40,432 nt of DNA from Salinibacterium sp. GTDB taxonomy: Bacteria; Actinomycetota; Actinomycetes; Actinomycetales; Microbacteriaceae. The stretch is taken from the NCBI GenBank assembly GCA_015234465.1, contig JADGNA010000007.1, positions 1 through 40,432 on the forward strand, read 5' to 3'. The translations under genes and the position numbers were made by a program. Positions 7,615 to 14,318 of the stretch are shown in pieces (position 1 is the stretch's first letter; the number at the start of each line of letters is the position of its first letter). The notes beneath the pieces are model-generated. The model was given only the letters and a program-made list of their open reading frames with translations. It did no database searches and was not told where the DNA came from.

Positions 7615-8360
7615 GCGCCCGCGACGTCCAAGGCCTCGGCGAGGGTGAAGGCACCGTTGTAGAGGGCCTTGCCGACGATGGCACCCTCGAGTCCGAGCGG
7701 GACGAGCTCCCGCAGGGCGATGAGGTCATCGAGGCTCGAGATGCCCCCGGAGGCGATGACCGGCTTGTGGGTGTGCTCGAGCACCTGGCGGAGGAGCTCG
7801 ACGTTCGGCCCCTGCATGGTGCCGTCCTTCGTGACATCCGTCACGACGTAGCGCGCACATCCGGCCTCTTCGAGACGATCCATGACCGACCAGAGGTCGC
7901 CACCGTCCTGGGTCCAGCCACGGGTGGCGAGGGTCGTGCCGCGCACGTCGAGCCCGACGGCGATCGCCTCGCCATACTCCGCGATGACATGCGCTGCCCA
8001 CTCCGGGTTCTCGAGGGCCGCGGTGCCGAGGTTGAGCCGCTTCGCGCCCGTCGCCAGCGCCGCCTCGAGGGAACGGTCATCGCGGATGCCACCCGAGAGC
8101 TCGATGTTGAGCGAGCCACGCACCTGGCGGATCACCTTCTTGATGATGCCGTGGTTGTCTCCGCGCCCGAACGCCGCGTCGAGGTCGACGAGGTGGATCC
8201 AGTCGGCCCCCTGATTCGCCCAGGCCTCGGCGGCCGCGACCGGGTCGCCGTAGCTGGTCTCGCTGCCGGCCTCGCCGCGCGTGAGACGCACAGCCTTGCC
8301 GTCAGACACATCGACGGCAGGGAACAGGGTCAGGCCGGGTGTCGTGTTGAACTCGCTCAT
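7611..8360 (-). CDS. priA: Phosphoribosyl isomerase A (bifunctional HisA/TrpF)
   Basis: A (beta/alpha)8 isomerase converting ProFAR to PRFAR in histidine synthesis and, in actinobacteria, also PRA to CdRP in tryptophan synthesis. It has 249 residues. The catalytic Asp is in [17 protein letters not shown] and the second in [15 protein letters not shown]. The [11 protein letters not shown] loop carries the Arg and Trp that mark dual-substrate PriA. The start is ATG ([10 protein letters not shown]); longer open frame upstream is not family-like. It lies 111 bp downstream of hisH with a possible own promoter, and is coupled to the SseB gene at its 3' end. Confidence 0.94.
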   Translation of the reverse strand: MSEFNTTPGLTLFPAVDVSDGKAVRLTRGEAGSETSYGDPVAAAEAWANQGADWIHLVDLDAAFGRGDNHGIIKKVIRQVRGSLNIELSGGIRDDRSLEAALATGAKRLNLGTAALENPEWAAHVIAEYGEAIAVGLDVRGTTLATRGWTQDGGDLWSVMDRLEEAGCARYVVTDVTKDGTMQGPNVELLRQVLEHTHKPVIASGGISSLDDLIALRELVPLGLEGAIVGKALYNGAFTLAEALDVAGA

Positions 8361-8433
8361 CCTGGGCTTTCTTCGGGGGCATGCCGGGGGGAAGGAAATG
8401 AAGGCTCGCGCCGGGGCGCGCAACAAGTCACCG

Positions 8434-8462
8434 ATACTACTCCGGAAGCCAGCGGCAGCGAA
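8434..8462 (-). promoter_or_regulatory. Possible priA promoter (TTCGCT-17-TAGTAT)
   Basis: On the minus strand, TTCGCT (8457-8462), a 17-nt spacer and TAGTAT (8434-8439) lie between hisH and priA. The transcript leader would be about 67 nt. The -35 is a weak match. Confidence 0.35.
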
Positions 8463-8471
8463 TTCGATGAC

Positions 8472-9128
8472 TCAGAGCGTGCGAAGCCAGTTGCTGAGCA
8501 CGCGGATGCCCGCGCCGCCGGACTTCTCGGGATGGAACTGCGTCGCGCTCAGCGGGCCATTCTCAACCGCCGCGAGGAACCGTCCGCCGTGGTCGGCCCA
8601 CGTGAGTCGCGCCGCCGGGAAGGGCGGCATCGCGTCGATGCCCCACTCCTTCGCGGCGTAGGAGTGCACGAAGTAGAAACGCTCGTCTTCGACACCATCG
8701 AAGAGCACCGAGTCTTCAGGCACCTCGACACTGTTCCAGCCCATGTGGGGAACGACGGGAGCGTCGAGCTCGTCGACCGTGCCCGGCCACTCCCCGAGCC
8801 CCTCGGTCGTGACGCCGCGTTCGACGCCCCTCTCGAACATCACCTGCATTCCGACGCAGATCCCGAGCACGGGGCGCCCTCCGGCCAGGCGACGGTCGAT
8901 CATCTCGCCGCCGCCGACCTTCTCGAGCGCCGCCATGACGGCGGAGAACGCACCGACTCCCGGCACAAGGAGGCCGTCGGCCTCGGCGACCCGCTTGGGG
9001 TCAGCCGTCAGCTCCACGTCAGCGCCCGCAAGTTCCAGGGCCTTGACGGCGGAGTGCACGTTGCCGCTGCCGTAATCGAGTACGACGACACTGGGCTTGA
9101 CGAGACCGGGCTTGGACGCGAGCGTCAC
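8472..9128 (-). CDS. hisH: Imidazole glycerol phosphate synthase, glutamine amidotransferase subunit
   Basis: HisH releases ammonia from glutamine and passes it to HisF to form IGP and AICAR. It has 218 residues. The class I amidotransferase triad is visible: nucleophile Cys91 in GICVGMQ, and His and Glu in [17 protein letters not shown] at the N-terminus and PHMGWNSV are HisH-specific. The GTG start overlaps the hisB stop by 4 bp. hisF is not in the window. Confidence 0.95.
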   Translation of the reverse strand: MTLASKPGLVKPSVVVLDYGSGNVHSAVKALELAGADVELTADPKRVAEADGLLVPGVGAFSAVMAALEKVGGGEMIDRRLAGGRPVLGICVGMQVMFERGVERGVTTEGLGEWPGTVDELDAPVVPHMGWNSVEVPEDSVLFDGVEDERFYFVHSYAAKEWGIDAMPPFPAARLTWADHGGRFLAAVENGPLSATQFHPEKSGGAGIRVLSNWLRTL

Positions 9129-9748
9129 AGCGCGCCCTTCGTCGACGGCACCCCGCTCACGCGGGCATCCCGCTCGATCGCCTTGCGCATTGCGCGGGCG
9201 AAGGCCTTGAACTCGGCCTCGGCAATGTGGTGGGGGTCGCGGCCGCCGAGCACGCGCACGTGCACCGTGAGCCCAGCGTGGAACGTGATGGCCTCGAACA
9301 CGTGGCGCACCATCGACCCCGTGAAGTGGCCGCCGATAAGGTGGAACTCAAACCCTGCAGGCTCGCCCTCGTGCACGAGGTACGGGCGCCCGGACACGTC
9401 GACGACGGCGCTCACGAGCGCCTCGTCGAGTGGCACCATCGCGTCGCCGAAACGCGAGATTCCGGCCTTGTCGCCGAGTGCCTGCGCGAGCGCCTTGCCC
9501 AGCACGATGCCGATGTCCTCGACCGTGTGGTGCACGTCGATCTCCACGTCGCCCGTGGCGCGCACCGTGAGGTCGATGAGCGAGTGCTTGGCGAAGGCCG
9601 TCAGCATGTGGTCATAGAACGGCACCGAGGTACTGATGTCGGCGCGCCCCGTGCCATCAAGGTCAAGTGAGAGCTCGACGCTCGACTCGCTCGTCTGGCG
9701 CGTCAACTGCGCGACACGACGACCCGATGTTTCGGCCTGCTCTGCCAT
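9125..9748 (-). CDS. hisB: Imidazoleglycerol-phosphate dehydratase
   Basis: Mn-dependent dehydration of IGP to imidazole acetol phosphate. It has 207 residues, usual for the stand-alone enzyme. Metal-binding motifs are seen: [35 protein letters not shown] and [18 protein letters not shown]. The start is ATG ([11 protein letters not shown]) with GAGGA 7 nt upstream; an in-frame start 15 codons earlier gives a non-conserved Arg/Ala-rich extension. It is followed by hisH with a 4-bp overlap. Confidence 0.95.
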   Translation of the reverse strand: MAEQAETSGRRVAQLTRQTSESSVELSLDLDGTGRADISTSVPFYDHMLTAFAKHSLIDLTVRATGDVEIDVHHTVEDIGIVLGKALAQALGDKAGISRFGDAMVPLDEALVSAVVDVSGRPYLVHEGEPAGFEFHLIGGHFTGSMVRHVFEAITFHAGLTVHVRVLGGRDPHHIAEAEFKAFARAMRKAIERDARVSGVPSTKGAL

Positions 9749-9818
9749 TGCTGCATCCTCATCTCGCGGCGTCGCCGCCGCGCGGCGAGCCAATTGGGGT
9801 GGGCGAATGCCCGCATCA

Positions 9819-9824
9819 AGTCTA
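9819..9824 (-). promoter_or_regulatory. Possible -10 box of hisB (TAGACT)
   Basis: TAGACT lies in the 105-bp gap between hisC and hisB and would give a leader of about 64 nt ahead of the SD-preceded ATG. No good -35 is seen 16-18 nt upstream. Confidence 0.3.
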
Positions 9825-9853
9825 GCGAGCGGCGACCGCTGCGTCCGCGGTGT

Positions 9854-10948
9854 TCACCGAGCGCCGAATGATGCTCCGCCGAGGTCACGGAGCGCCTCGA
9901 GGAACAGGGTTGTCTCGCGCTCGGTGCCGGCCGTCACCCGCAGGTGGTGCGGGATTCCGAGGTCCCGGATGATGATGTCGCGTTCCAGGAGTGCCTCGAA
10001 GAGCGCGTGAGGTTGGTGGACTCCCCCGAACAGCACGAAGTTCGCCTCGCTCGGCCAGACCGTGAAGCCCAGTTCGGGCAGCTCCTTCAGGAGCCGATCG
10101 CGCTGCCCGCGGATGTCGCCAACCATGGCGAGCATCTCGCTCGTGTGGTCGAGCGCAGCGACCGCCGCTGCCTGCGTCAGCGCAGAGAGGTGGTACGGCA
10201 GCCGCACGAGGCGGATCGCGTCGCAGACCGCAGGGTCCGCGATCATGTATCCGACGCGAGCACCCGCGAAGGCGAAGGCCTTGCTCATGGTGCGCGAGAC
10301 GATGAGCCGCTCTCGGCCCTCGAGCAGTGAAAGCGCCGAACGCGATCCTTCGGGGGCGAACTCCGCGTAGGCCTCGTCGACGACAACCATTCCGTCGGTT
10401 GCCTCGTATGCCGCCACGATCGTGTCGAGGGAGACAGGCGTGCCGGTCGGATTGTTGGGTGCACAGAGGAAAACGAGGTCAGGCTTCGTCTTCTCGATCC
10501 ACTCCGTCACCAGCGCGGGCGAGAGTTCATAGCCGGGATCGCGTTCACCAGTGACCCACGTGGTATCGGTGCCCGCAGCGATGATCGAGTGCATCGAGTA
10601 GGTCGGAGGGAAGCCGAGCACGGAACGCCCGGGACCGCCGAAGGCCTGCAGCACTTGCTGGAGCACCTCATTCGAGCCGTTCGCCGCCCAGATGTGCTCG
10701 GGGGTCGCGCCGTGGCCGACATAACTCGCGAGGCGCTCGCGCAGCGTCGTGAACTCCCGGTCGGGGTAGCGGTTGATACCGATGAGGGCCTGCGCGAGTG
10801 ACGTGACGACATCGTGCGCGACACTCTCCGGAATCGGATGGGTGTTCTCGTTGACGTTGAGCGCAACGCTCACCTGCTCCTGGGGAGCTCCGTACGGAGT
10901 CAGCCCACGGAGGTTGTCGCGAATGGGAAGGTCTGCGAGTGATGCCAC
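9854..10948 (-). CDS. hisC: Histidinol-phosphate aminotransferase
   Basis: A fold-type I PLP aminotransferase making histidinol phosphate from imidazole acetol phosphate and glutamate. It has 364 residues. Visible features are the N-terminal NVNENTHPIP, GSNEVLQQVLQAFGGPG, CAPNNPTG (PLP-ring Asn), VVDEAYAEF (Asp for the pyridine N), SRTMSKAFAFAGARVGY (Schiff-base Lys at about 221) and the C-terminal RDLGIPHHLRVTAGT (substrate Arg). The start is GTG with a TAGAAT 6 nt upstream and no SD, so it may be leaderless. It is 105 bp from hisB. Confidence 0.95.
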   Translation of the reverse strand: MASLADLPIRDNLRGLTPYGAPQEQVSVALNVNENTHPIPESVAHDVVTSLAQALIGINRYPDREFTTLRERLASYVGHGATPEHIWAANGSNEVLQQVLQAFGGPGRSVLGFPPTYSMHSIIAAGTDTTWVTGERDPGYELSPALVTEWIEKTKPDLVFLCAPNNPTGTPVSLDTIVAAYEATDGMVVVDEAYAEFAPEGSRSALSLLEGRERLIVSRTMSKAFAFAGARVGYMIADPAVCDAIRLVRLPYHLSALTQAAAVAALDHTSEMLAMVGDIRGQRDRLLKELPELGFTVWPSEANFVLFGGVHQPHALFEALLERDIIIRDLGIPHHLRVTAGTERETTLFLEALRDLGGASFGAR

Positions 10949-10954
10949 TGCCCC

Positions 10955-10960
10955 ATTCTA
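10955..10960 (-). promoter_or_regulatory. -10 box of hisC (TAGAAT), leaderless candidate
   Basis: TAGAAT ends 6 nt before the hisC GTG. There is no SD between them. Confidence 0.5.
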
Positions 10961-10982
10961 GGAGCGGGCGAACCGAGCCTGC

Positions 10983-11351
10983 TCAGTAGCGAGCGGGGAC
11001 GAGGAGTTCCTGGCCGGGCACGACGTCGAGGGAGTCGAGCTGGTTCACCTGCACGAAGGACGCGATCACGTCGCGCGGGTCGGCGTCGGGCGCCACCTCG
11101 CTCGCGATCGACCAGAGCGACTGGCCGGATGAGACGGTCACGGCTTCGAGCGGAGCGCCCGCTGTGCCGCTCGCAGTCGCCATGCCGCCGTTGAGGCCGA
11201 GCAGGAGCGCCGCGATGACAAGAGGGGTAGCAGCGAGCGTCGTGAAGACCACCCGGCCGCGCCGGGTGAGGCGAAGGCGAGGGCGAGCGGCGATCGACTC
11301 GACCGGGCGCAGCCTCGGGTACTCGCGGGTGGGTGATGCGGTGGTGCTCAT
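10983..11351 (-). CDS. LysM-domain membrane protein divergent from lexA (ChiZ/DivS-like by position)
   Basis: 122 residues. There is a basic cytosolic N-terminus (about 1-33), one membrane segment (about 34-54), a short linker and a LysM peptidoglycan-binding domain (about 69-119: VTVSSGQSLWSIAS...VNQLDSLDVVPGQELLVP). No catalytic domain is present. The start is ATG (MSTTASPTRE) with AAAGGAG 6 nt upstream. In mycobacteria (Rv2719c/ChiZ) and Corynebacterium (DivS) an SOS-induced cell-division modulator lies next to lexA. The LexA box over this gene's promoter supports the same role; sequence identity to those proteins was not checked. The leader holds a long hairpin. Confidence 0.85.
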   Translation of the reverse strand: MSTTASPTREYPRLRPVESIAARPRLRLTRRGRVVFTTLAATPLVIAALLLGLNGGMATASGTAGAPLEAVTVSSGQSLWSIASEVAPDADPRDVIASFVQVNQLDSLDVVPGQELLVPARY

Positions 11352-11404
11352 TGCTGACTCCTTTCGCCGTCGTGCTGCCCAGTTGGCCGCTGTGGCCTCG
11401 GGAG

Positions 11405-11452
11405 AAGGTTCCGCACCCGGCACTCGGCCGGGAGCGCCGGGTGCGGAACTTT
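11405..11452 (-). repeat. Long hairpin in the 5' leader of the LysM gene
   Basis: GTTCCGCACCCGGC (11408-11421) and GCCGGGTGCGGAAC (11436-11449) form a perfect 14-bp stem, extendable by a G-U and two A-U pairs to 17, with a 14-nt loop. It lies between the SOS promoter and the SD of the LysM gene, about 54 nt before the ATG. It could act as attenuator, RNA stabiliser or translational brake. No T-tract follows on the minus strand. Confidence 0.65.
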
Positions 11453-11455
11453 GTA

Positions 11456-11471
11456 CCGAACATATCTTCGA
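11456..11471 (-). promoter_or_regulatory. LexA box over the LysM gene promoter
   Basis: CCGAAC-ATAT-CTTCGA matches the actinobacterial SOS palindrome TCGAAC-N4-GTTCGA at all but the first base of each arm. It overlaps the -10 box of the LysM promoter. A neighbouring 14-bp dyad TCGAATTAGTTCGA (11468-11481) fills the promoter spacer but has the wrong spacing for a standard box. Confidence 0.65.
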
Positions 11472-11487
11472 ATTAGTTCGAGCGCAA
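11459..11487 (-). promoter_or_regulatory. Promoter of the LysM gene (TTGCGC-17-TATGTT)
   Basis: On the minus strand TTGCGC (11482-11487) and TATGTT (11459-11464) are separated by exactly 17 nt. The LexA box covers the -10, so LexA would block RNA polymerase directly. The leader would be about 100 nt. Confidence 0.6.
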
Positions 11488-11529
11488 GCACCGGGAATCC
11501 CGAATTCCGCGATGCACACCTCGACACAC

Positions 11530-11545
11530 TCGAACAGATGTTTGT
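11530..11545 (+). promoter_or_regulatory. LexA box upstream of lexA
   Basis: TCGAAC-AGAT-GTTTGT fits TCGAAC-N4-GTTYGA in 14 of 16 positions, including all core bases. It overlaps the predicted lexA -35 element, as expected for autoregulation. Confidence 0.75.
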
Positions 11546-11570
11546 ATCTGGGCATCCAGGCGGATACAGT
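11542..11570 (+). promoter_or_regulatory. lexA promoter (TTGTAT-17-TACAGT)
   Basis: TTGTAT (11542-11547) and TACAGT (11565-11570) are 17 nt apart. The transcript leader would be about 57 nt before the ATG at 11634. The LexA box overlaps the -35. Confidence 0.55.
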
Positions 11571-11633
11571 TTCGATTGTTGAGAGACAGCACATCAGCAC
11601 CCACCGACATTCGGATCGCGTGACGAGGAGACC

Positions 11634-12308
11634 ATGGACGAGAAGCCCTCACCCCGCAGGCGCAAGAGCCTCAGCGAGAAGCAACTCGCCATCCTCGAGT
11701 TCATCCAGCGCGCGGTGTCGACCAAGGGGTACCCGCCGAGCATGCGCGAGATCGGCGATGCCGTCGGCCTTGCGTCACTCTCAAGCGTCACGCACCAGCT
11801 GGGGCAGCTGGAGCTGAGTGGCTACCTCCGCCGGGATCCCAATAGGCCTCGCGCGATCGAGGTGCTGATCGACCTGCCGCAGAATGAGCGCAGTGAGAGC
11901 CCCGACGACTCGATCCCGTCGGTGCCGCGCGGCGATGCGGCGATGGTCCCCCTTGTGGGACGCATCGCGGCCGGTGTTCCGATCACGGCCGAGGAACAGA
12001 TCGACGAGGTGTTCCCCGTGCCGCGGCAGCTTGTCGGCAAGGGCGAACTCTTCATGCTCAAGGTCGTCGGAGACTCGATGATCGACGCCGCCATCTGCGA
12101 CGGCGACTGGATCGTCGTGCGCCAGCAGAAGACTGCCGAGAACGGTGACATCGTCGCGGCGATGCTCGATGACGAAGCCACCGTCAAGGTCTTCCAACAG
12201 CGCGACGGCCACACGTGGCTCCTGCCCCGCAACAGCGCCTTCGCCCCCATCCTCGGCGACTACGCCGAGGTGCTCGGCAAGGTCGTCGCTGTCCTCCGAG
12301 CGGTCTAG
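11634..12308 (+). CDS. lexA: SOS-response repressor LexA
   Basis: LexA represses DNA-damage genes and self-cleaves when bound to RecA filaments. It has 224 residues. The winged HTH is about 10-75 ([36 protein letters not shown]). The C-terminal S24 peptidase domain has the Ala113-Gly114 cleavage site in RIAAGVP, nucleophile Ser148 in VGDSM and Lys185 in EATVKVF, so it should be fully active. The ATG has a GAGGAG SD. It is divergent from the LysM gene and carries its own LexA box. Confidence 0.97.
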   Translation: MDEKPSPRRRKSLSEKQLAILEFIQRAVSTKGYPPSMREIGDAVGLASLSSVTHQLGQLELSGYLRRDPNRPRAIEVLIDLPQNERSESPDDSIPSVPRGDAAMVPLVGRIAAGVPITAEEQIDEVFPVPRQLVGKGELFMLKVVGDSMIDAAICDGDWIVVRQQKTAENGDIVAAMLDDEATVKVFQQRDGHTWLLPRNSAFAPILGDYAEVLGKVVAVLRAV

Positions 12309-12396
12309 CGTCTCCCCCTTGCGGCGGTGCCCCGAGGCGTAGCCCGTTCGCAAAAGACCATCCGTGCGATGGATGCTCCGGCAATGATCGGTGCCC

Positions 12397-12402
12397 TAGC
12401 GT
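12397..12402 (+). promoter_or_regulatory. -10 box of the ABC exporter operon (TAGCGT)
   Basis: TAGCGT lies 47 nt before the chosen TTG start. The TSS would fall near 12409, downstream of the ATG at 12405, which argues against that ATG as the start. No good -35 is seen. Confidence 0.4.
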
Positions 12403-12449
12403 GAATGTCGCGGGACGACTGTCCCTGCAAGACGACAGAGAGGGGCACC

Positions 12450-13373
12450 TTGATCGAGGCGACAGCGCTCACGAAGCGCTATGGAAGCCGAACGGCGGTC
12501 GACAATGTCGACTTCACCGTGCGGCCCGGCACGGTGACGGGCTTTCTCGGCCCGAACGGTGCCGGCAAGTCAACGACCATGCGCATGATCGTGGGGCTCG
12601 ACAAGCCGAGCGCCGGTAGCGTCACCGTCAATGGCAAGGCGTACCGCGAACACCGGGCTCCCATGCGCGAGGTCGGCGTGCTGCTCGACGCCAAGGCCGT
12701 GCACACCGGTCGCAGCGCCTACAAGCACCTCCTTGCGATGGGGGCGACGCACGGCATCGGTAGGGCTCGCGTGCAGGAGGTCATGGAACTGACCGGCCTC
12801 GCGAGCGTCGCACGCAAGCGTGTCGGCGGTTTCTCCCTCGGAATGGGGCAGCGGCTCGGCATCGCGGCCGCACTGCTCGGCGACCCCGCGACGCTCATCC
12901 TCGACGAGCCCGTCAACGGCTTAGATCCGGAGGGCGTGCAGTGGGTGCGCAAGCTCGTGCGGCATCTCGCCGCCGAGGGACGCACTGTGCTGCTCTCCTC
13001 CCATCTGATGAGCGAGATGGCACAGACCGCCGATCACATCATCGTTCTCGGTCGCGGTCGCGTCCTCGCCGACGCGCCCGTCTCCGACATCATCGCGGGC
13101 GCCGGTGGCTCGACCGTGCGCGTGCGCACACCGCGCCCCGAGCTGCTGGCCCAGGCACTTCCGGATGCGCAGCAGACTCCGCTCTCCGACGGCGCGATCA
13201 GCCTGAACGGCGTCACGGCGGAACAGGTCGGCGAGGCCGCTGCGGTCCACGGGGTCGTGCTCCACGAGCTCACGCCCGTCGCGAGCTCACTCGAAGAGGC
13301 CTACATGGCCCTCACCCAGGACGAAGTCGAGTACCGCGCCGGTGGCGCCGTGCCCGTGGGAGGTACCCGATGA
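12450..13373 (+). CDS. ABC transporter ATP-binding protein (BcrA-type exporter)
   Basis: 307 residues. An N-terminal ABC ATPase (about 1-215) has Walker A GPNGAGKST, signature FSLGMGQRLG, Walker B TLILDEPVNGLDPEG and switch His in LLSSHLMSEM. A C-terminal regulatory extension (about 220-300) follows, as in DUF4162-like exporters. The TTG start gives MIEATALTKRYG, the usual family N-terminus, with AGAGGGG just upstream. An in-frame ATG at 12405 would add 15 non-family residues. It overlaps the permease start by 4 bp. The family includes bacitracin and lantibiotic self-protection exporters; the substrate is unknown. Confidence 0.88.
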   Translation: MIEATALTKRYGSRTAVDNVDFTVRPGTVTGFLGPNGAGKSTTMRMIVGLDKPSAGSVTVNGKAYREHRAPMREVGVLLDAKAVHTGRSAYKHLLAMGATHGIGRARVQEVMELTGLASVARKRVGGFSLGMGQRLGIAAALLGDPATLILDEPVNGLDPEGVQWVRKLVRHLAAEGRTVLLSSHLMSEMAQTADHIIVLGRGRVLADAPVSDIIAGAGGSTVRVRTPRPELLAQALPDAQQTPLSDGAISLNGVTAEQVGEAAAVHGVVLHELTPVASSLEEAYMALTQDEVEYRAGGAVPVGGTR

Positions 13374-14233
13374 CCGCGACATCCGTCTCCATCCCGCGGG
13401 GAGCACGACTGAGCTTCGGCGGCCTCGTGCGTTCCGAGTGGATCAAGTTCACGAGCCTGCGCTCGACCTACTGGAGCTCGGGCATCATCCTCGTGCTGTG
13501 GGTCCTCCTCGCGCTGCTGCTCTCATCCGTCGCCAACTTCTCGGCGATCGACCCCATGACCGGCGAGGACCTCCCCGCCACCGACGAACTTCGCCAGAGC
13601 GCGACGATGTCGGCGGTCACGAGCGGCGTCATGTTCGGGATGCTCGTGGCGGGCATCCAGGGCGTGCTGAGCATCTCGGGCGAGTACTCGACGGGCATGA
13701 TCAAGTCGAGCCTCGCGGCGGCACCGGGCCGTCTCGGCATGTATGCGGCCAAGGGCGTCGTGACCTTCGTCTGGATGTTCCTGCTCGGTGCGGTCAGCGT
13801 GCTCGCCGCCTACCTTGTGGCGATGCCGTTCCTCAGCGCAGACGACATGCTCGCACCCCTTGGTGCCGAGGAACTGGTGGCCATGCTTGGCGCCGCGACA
13901 TTCCTCGGCTTCGTGGGACTCTTCGGTCTCGGCATCGGCACCCTCGTCCGCTCGGGCGCGGGCGGGATCGCGATCGTCGTCGGCGTGCTCATGGTGCTGC
14001 CGATGGCGCTCGGCATCTTCTCCATCTGGATCGAATGGATCTCAGATGTCATCCCCTACATGTTCGACTCTGCGGGGAATGCCATGATGACGATCCCAGG
14101 TGGCGATGGCACCCCCACGCCGACCGGGATGATGACAACACTCGAGCCGGGCATGGCCGCGCTGGTCGCGCTCGCGTGGACCGCCGCCAGCCTGCTGCTC
14201 GGAGCACTCGCCCTCAAGGGGCGCGACGCCTGA
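13370..14233 (+). CDS. ABC transporter permease (ABC-2 type)
   Basis: 287 residues, the membrane partner of the ATPase encoded just upstream. It opens with SEWIKFTSLRSTYWS, the usual cytosolic motif of ABC-2 permeases. About six membrane segments follow (near 37-57, 80-105, 130-155, 170-200, 205-225, 262-282). The motif SGEYSTGMIKSSLAAAPGR is typical for this class in actinobacteria. The ATG overlaps the ATPase stop (ATGA) and has GGGAGG 6 nt upstream. A strong terminator follows. Substrate unknown. Confidence 0.88.
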   Translation: MTATSVSIPRGARLSFGGLVRSEWIKFTSLRSTYWSSGIILVLWVLLALLLSSVANFSAIDPMTGEDLPATDELRQSATMSAVTSGVMFGMLVAGIQGVLSISGEYSTGMIKSSLAAAPGRLGMYAAKGVVTFVWMFLLGAVSVLAAYLVAMPFLSADDMLAPLGAEELVAMLGAATFLGFVGLFGLGIGTLVRSGAGGIAIVVGVLMVLPMALGIFSIWIEWISDVIPYMFDSAGNAMMTIPGGDGTPTPTGMMTTLEPGMAALVALAWTAASLLLGALALKGRDA

Positions 14234-14251
14234 TCGCGCAGGAGCGCGTGC

Positions 14252-14283
14252 GGGGCCCCGGTCGGTTCGCCGACCGGGGCCTC
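14252..14283. terminator. Bidirectional terminator with a UUCG loop
   Basis: GGCCCCGGTCGG-TTCG-CCGACCGGGGCC is a perfect 12-bp stem closed by a TTCG tetraloop, extendable by two pairs. It lies between the convergent ABC permease and hflX genes. No T-tract is present on either side, usual for actinobacterial hairpin terminators. Confidence 0.85.
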
Positions 14284-14318
14284 GCCCGTTCTCGGCCGCG
14301 GAGGGCGGCGACAGCCAG

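Larger units (their letters stand above)
11352..11633. promoter_or_regulatory. Divergent SOS control region between the LysM gene and lexA
   Basis: This 282-bp region carries two divergent promoters, each overlapped by a LexA-like palindrome, plus a 14-bp perfect hairpin in the LysM leader. The remainder, about 11490-11530, has no recognised element. Individual parts are listed separately. Confidence 0.7.

Noticed and set aside
8407-8420. CGCGCC-GG-GGCGCG inverted repeat between hisH and priA
   Set aside because: A 2-nt loop is too tight for an RNA hairpin and the motif is expected in GC-rich DNA.
7539-9617. Open frame of 692 codons on the plus strand across the SseB and his genes
   Set aside because: Antisense shadow of priA, hisH and hisB; the composition is low-complexity Arg/Glu/Asp, with no recognisable domain.
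11468-11481. TCGAATTAGTTCGA as an additional LexA box
   Set aside because: It is palindromic but 14 bp long, 2 bp shorter than the TCGAAC-N4-GTTCGA spacing; kept only as a remark next to the real box.
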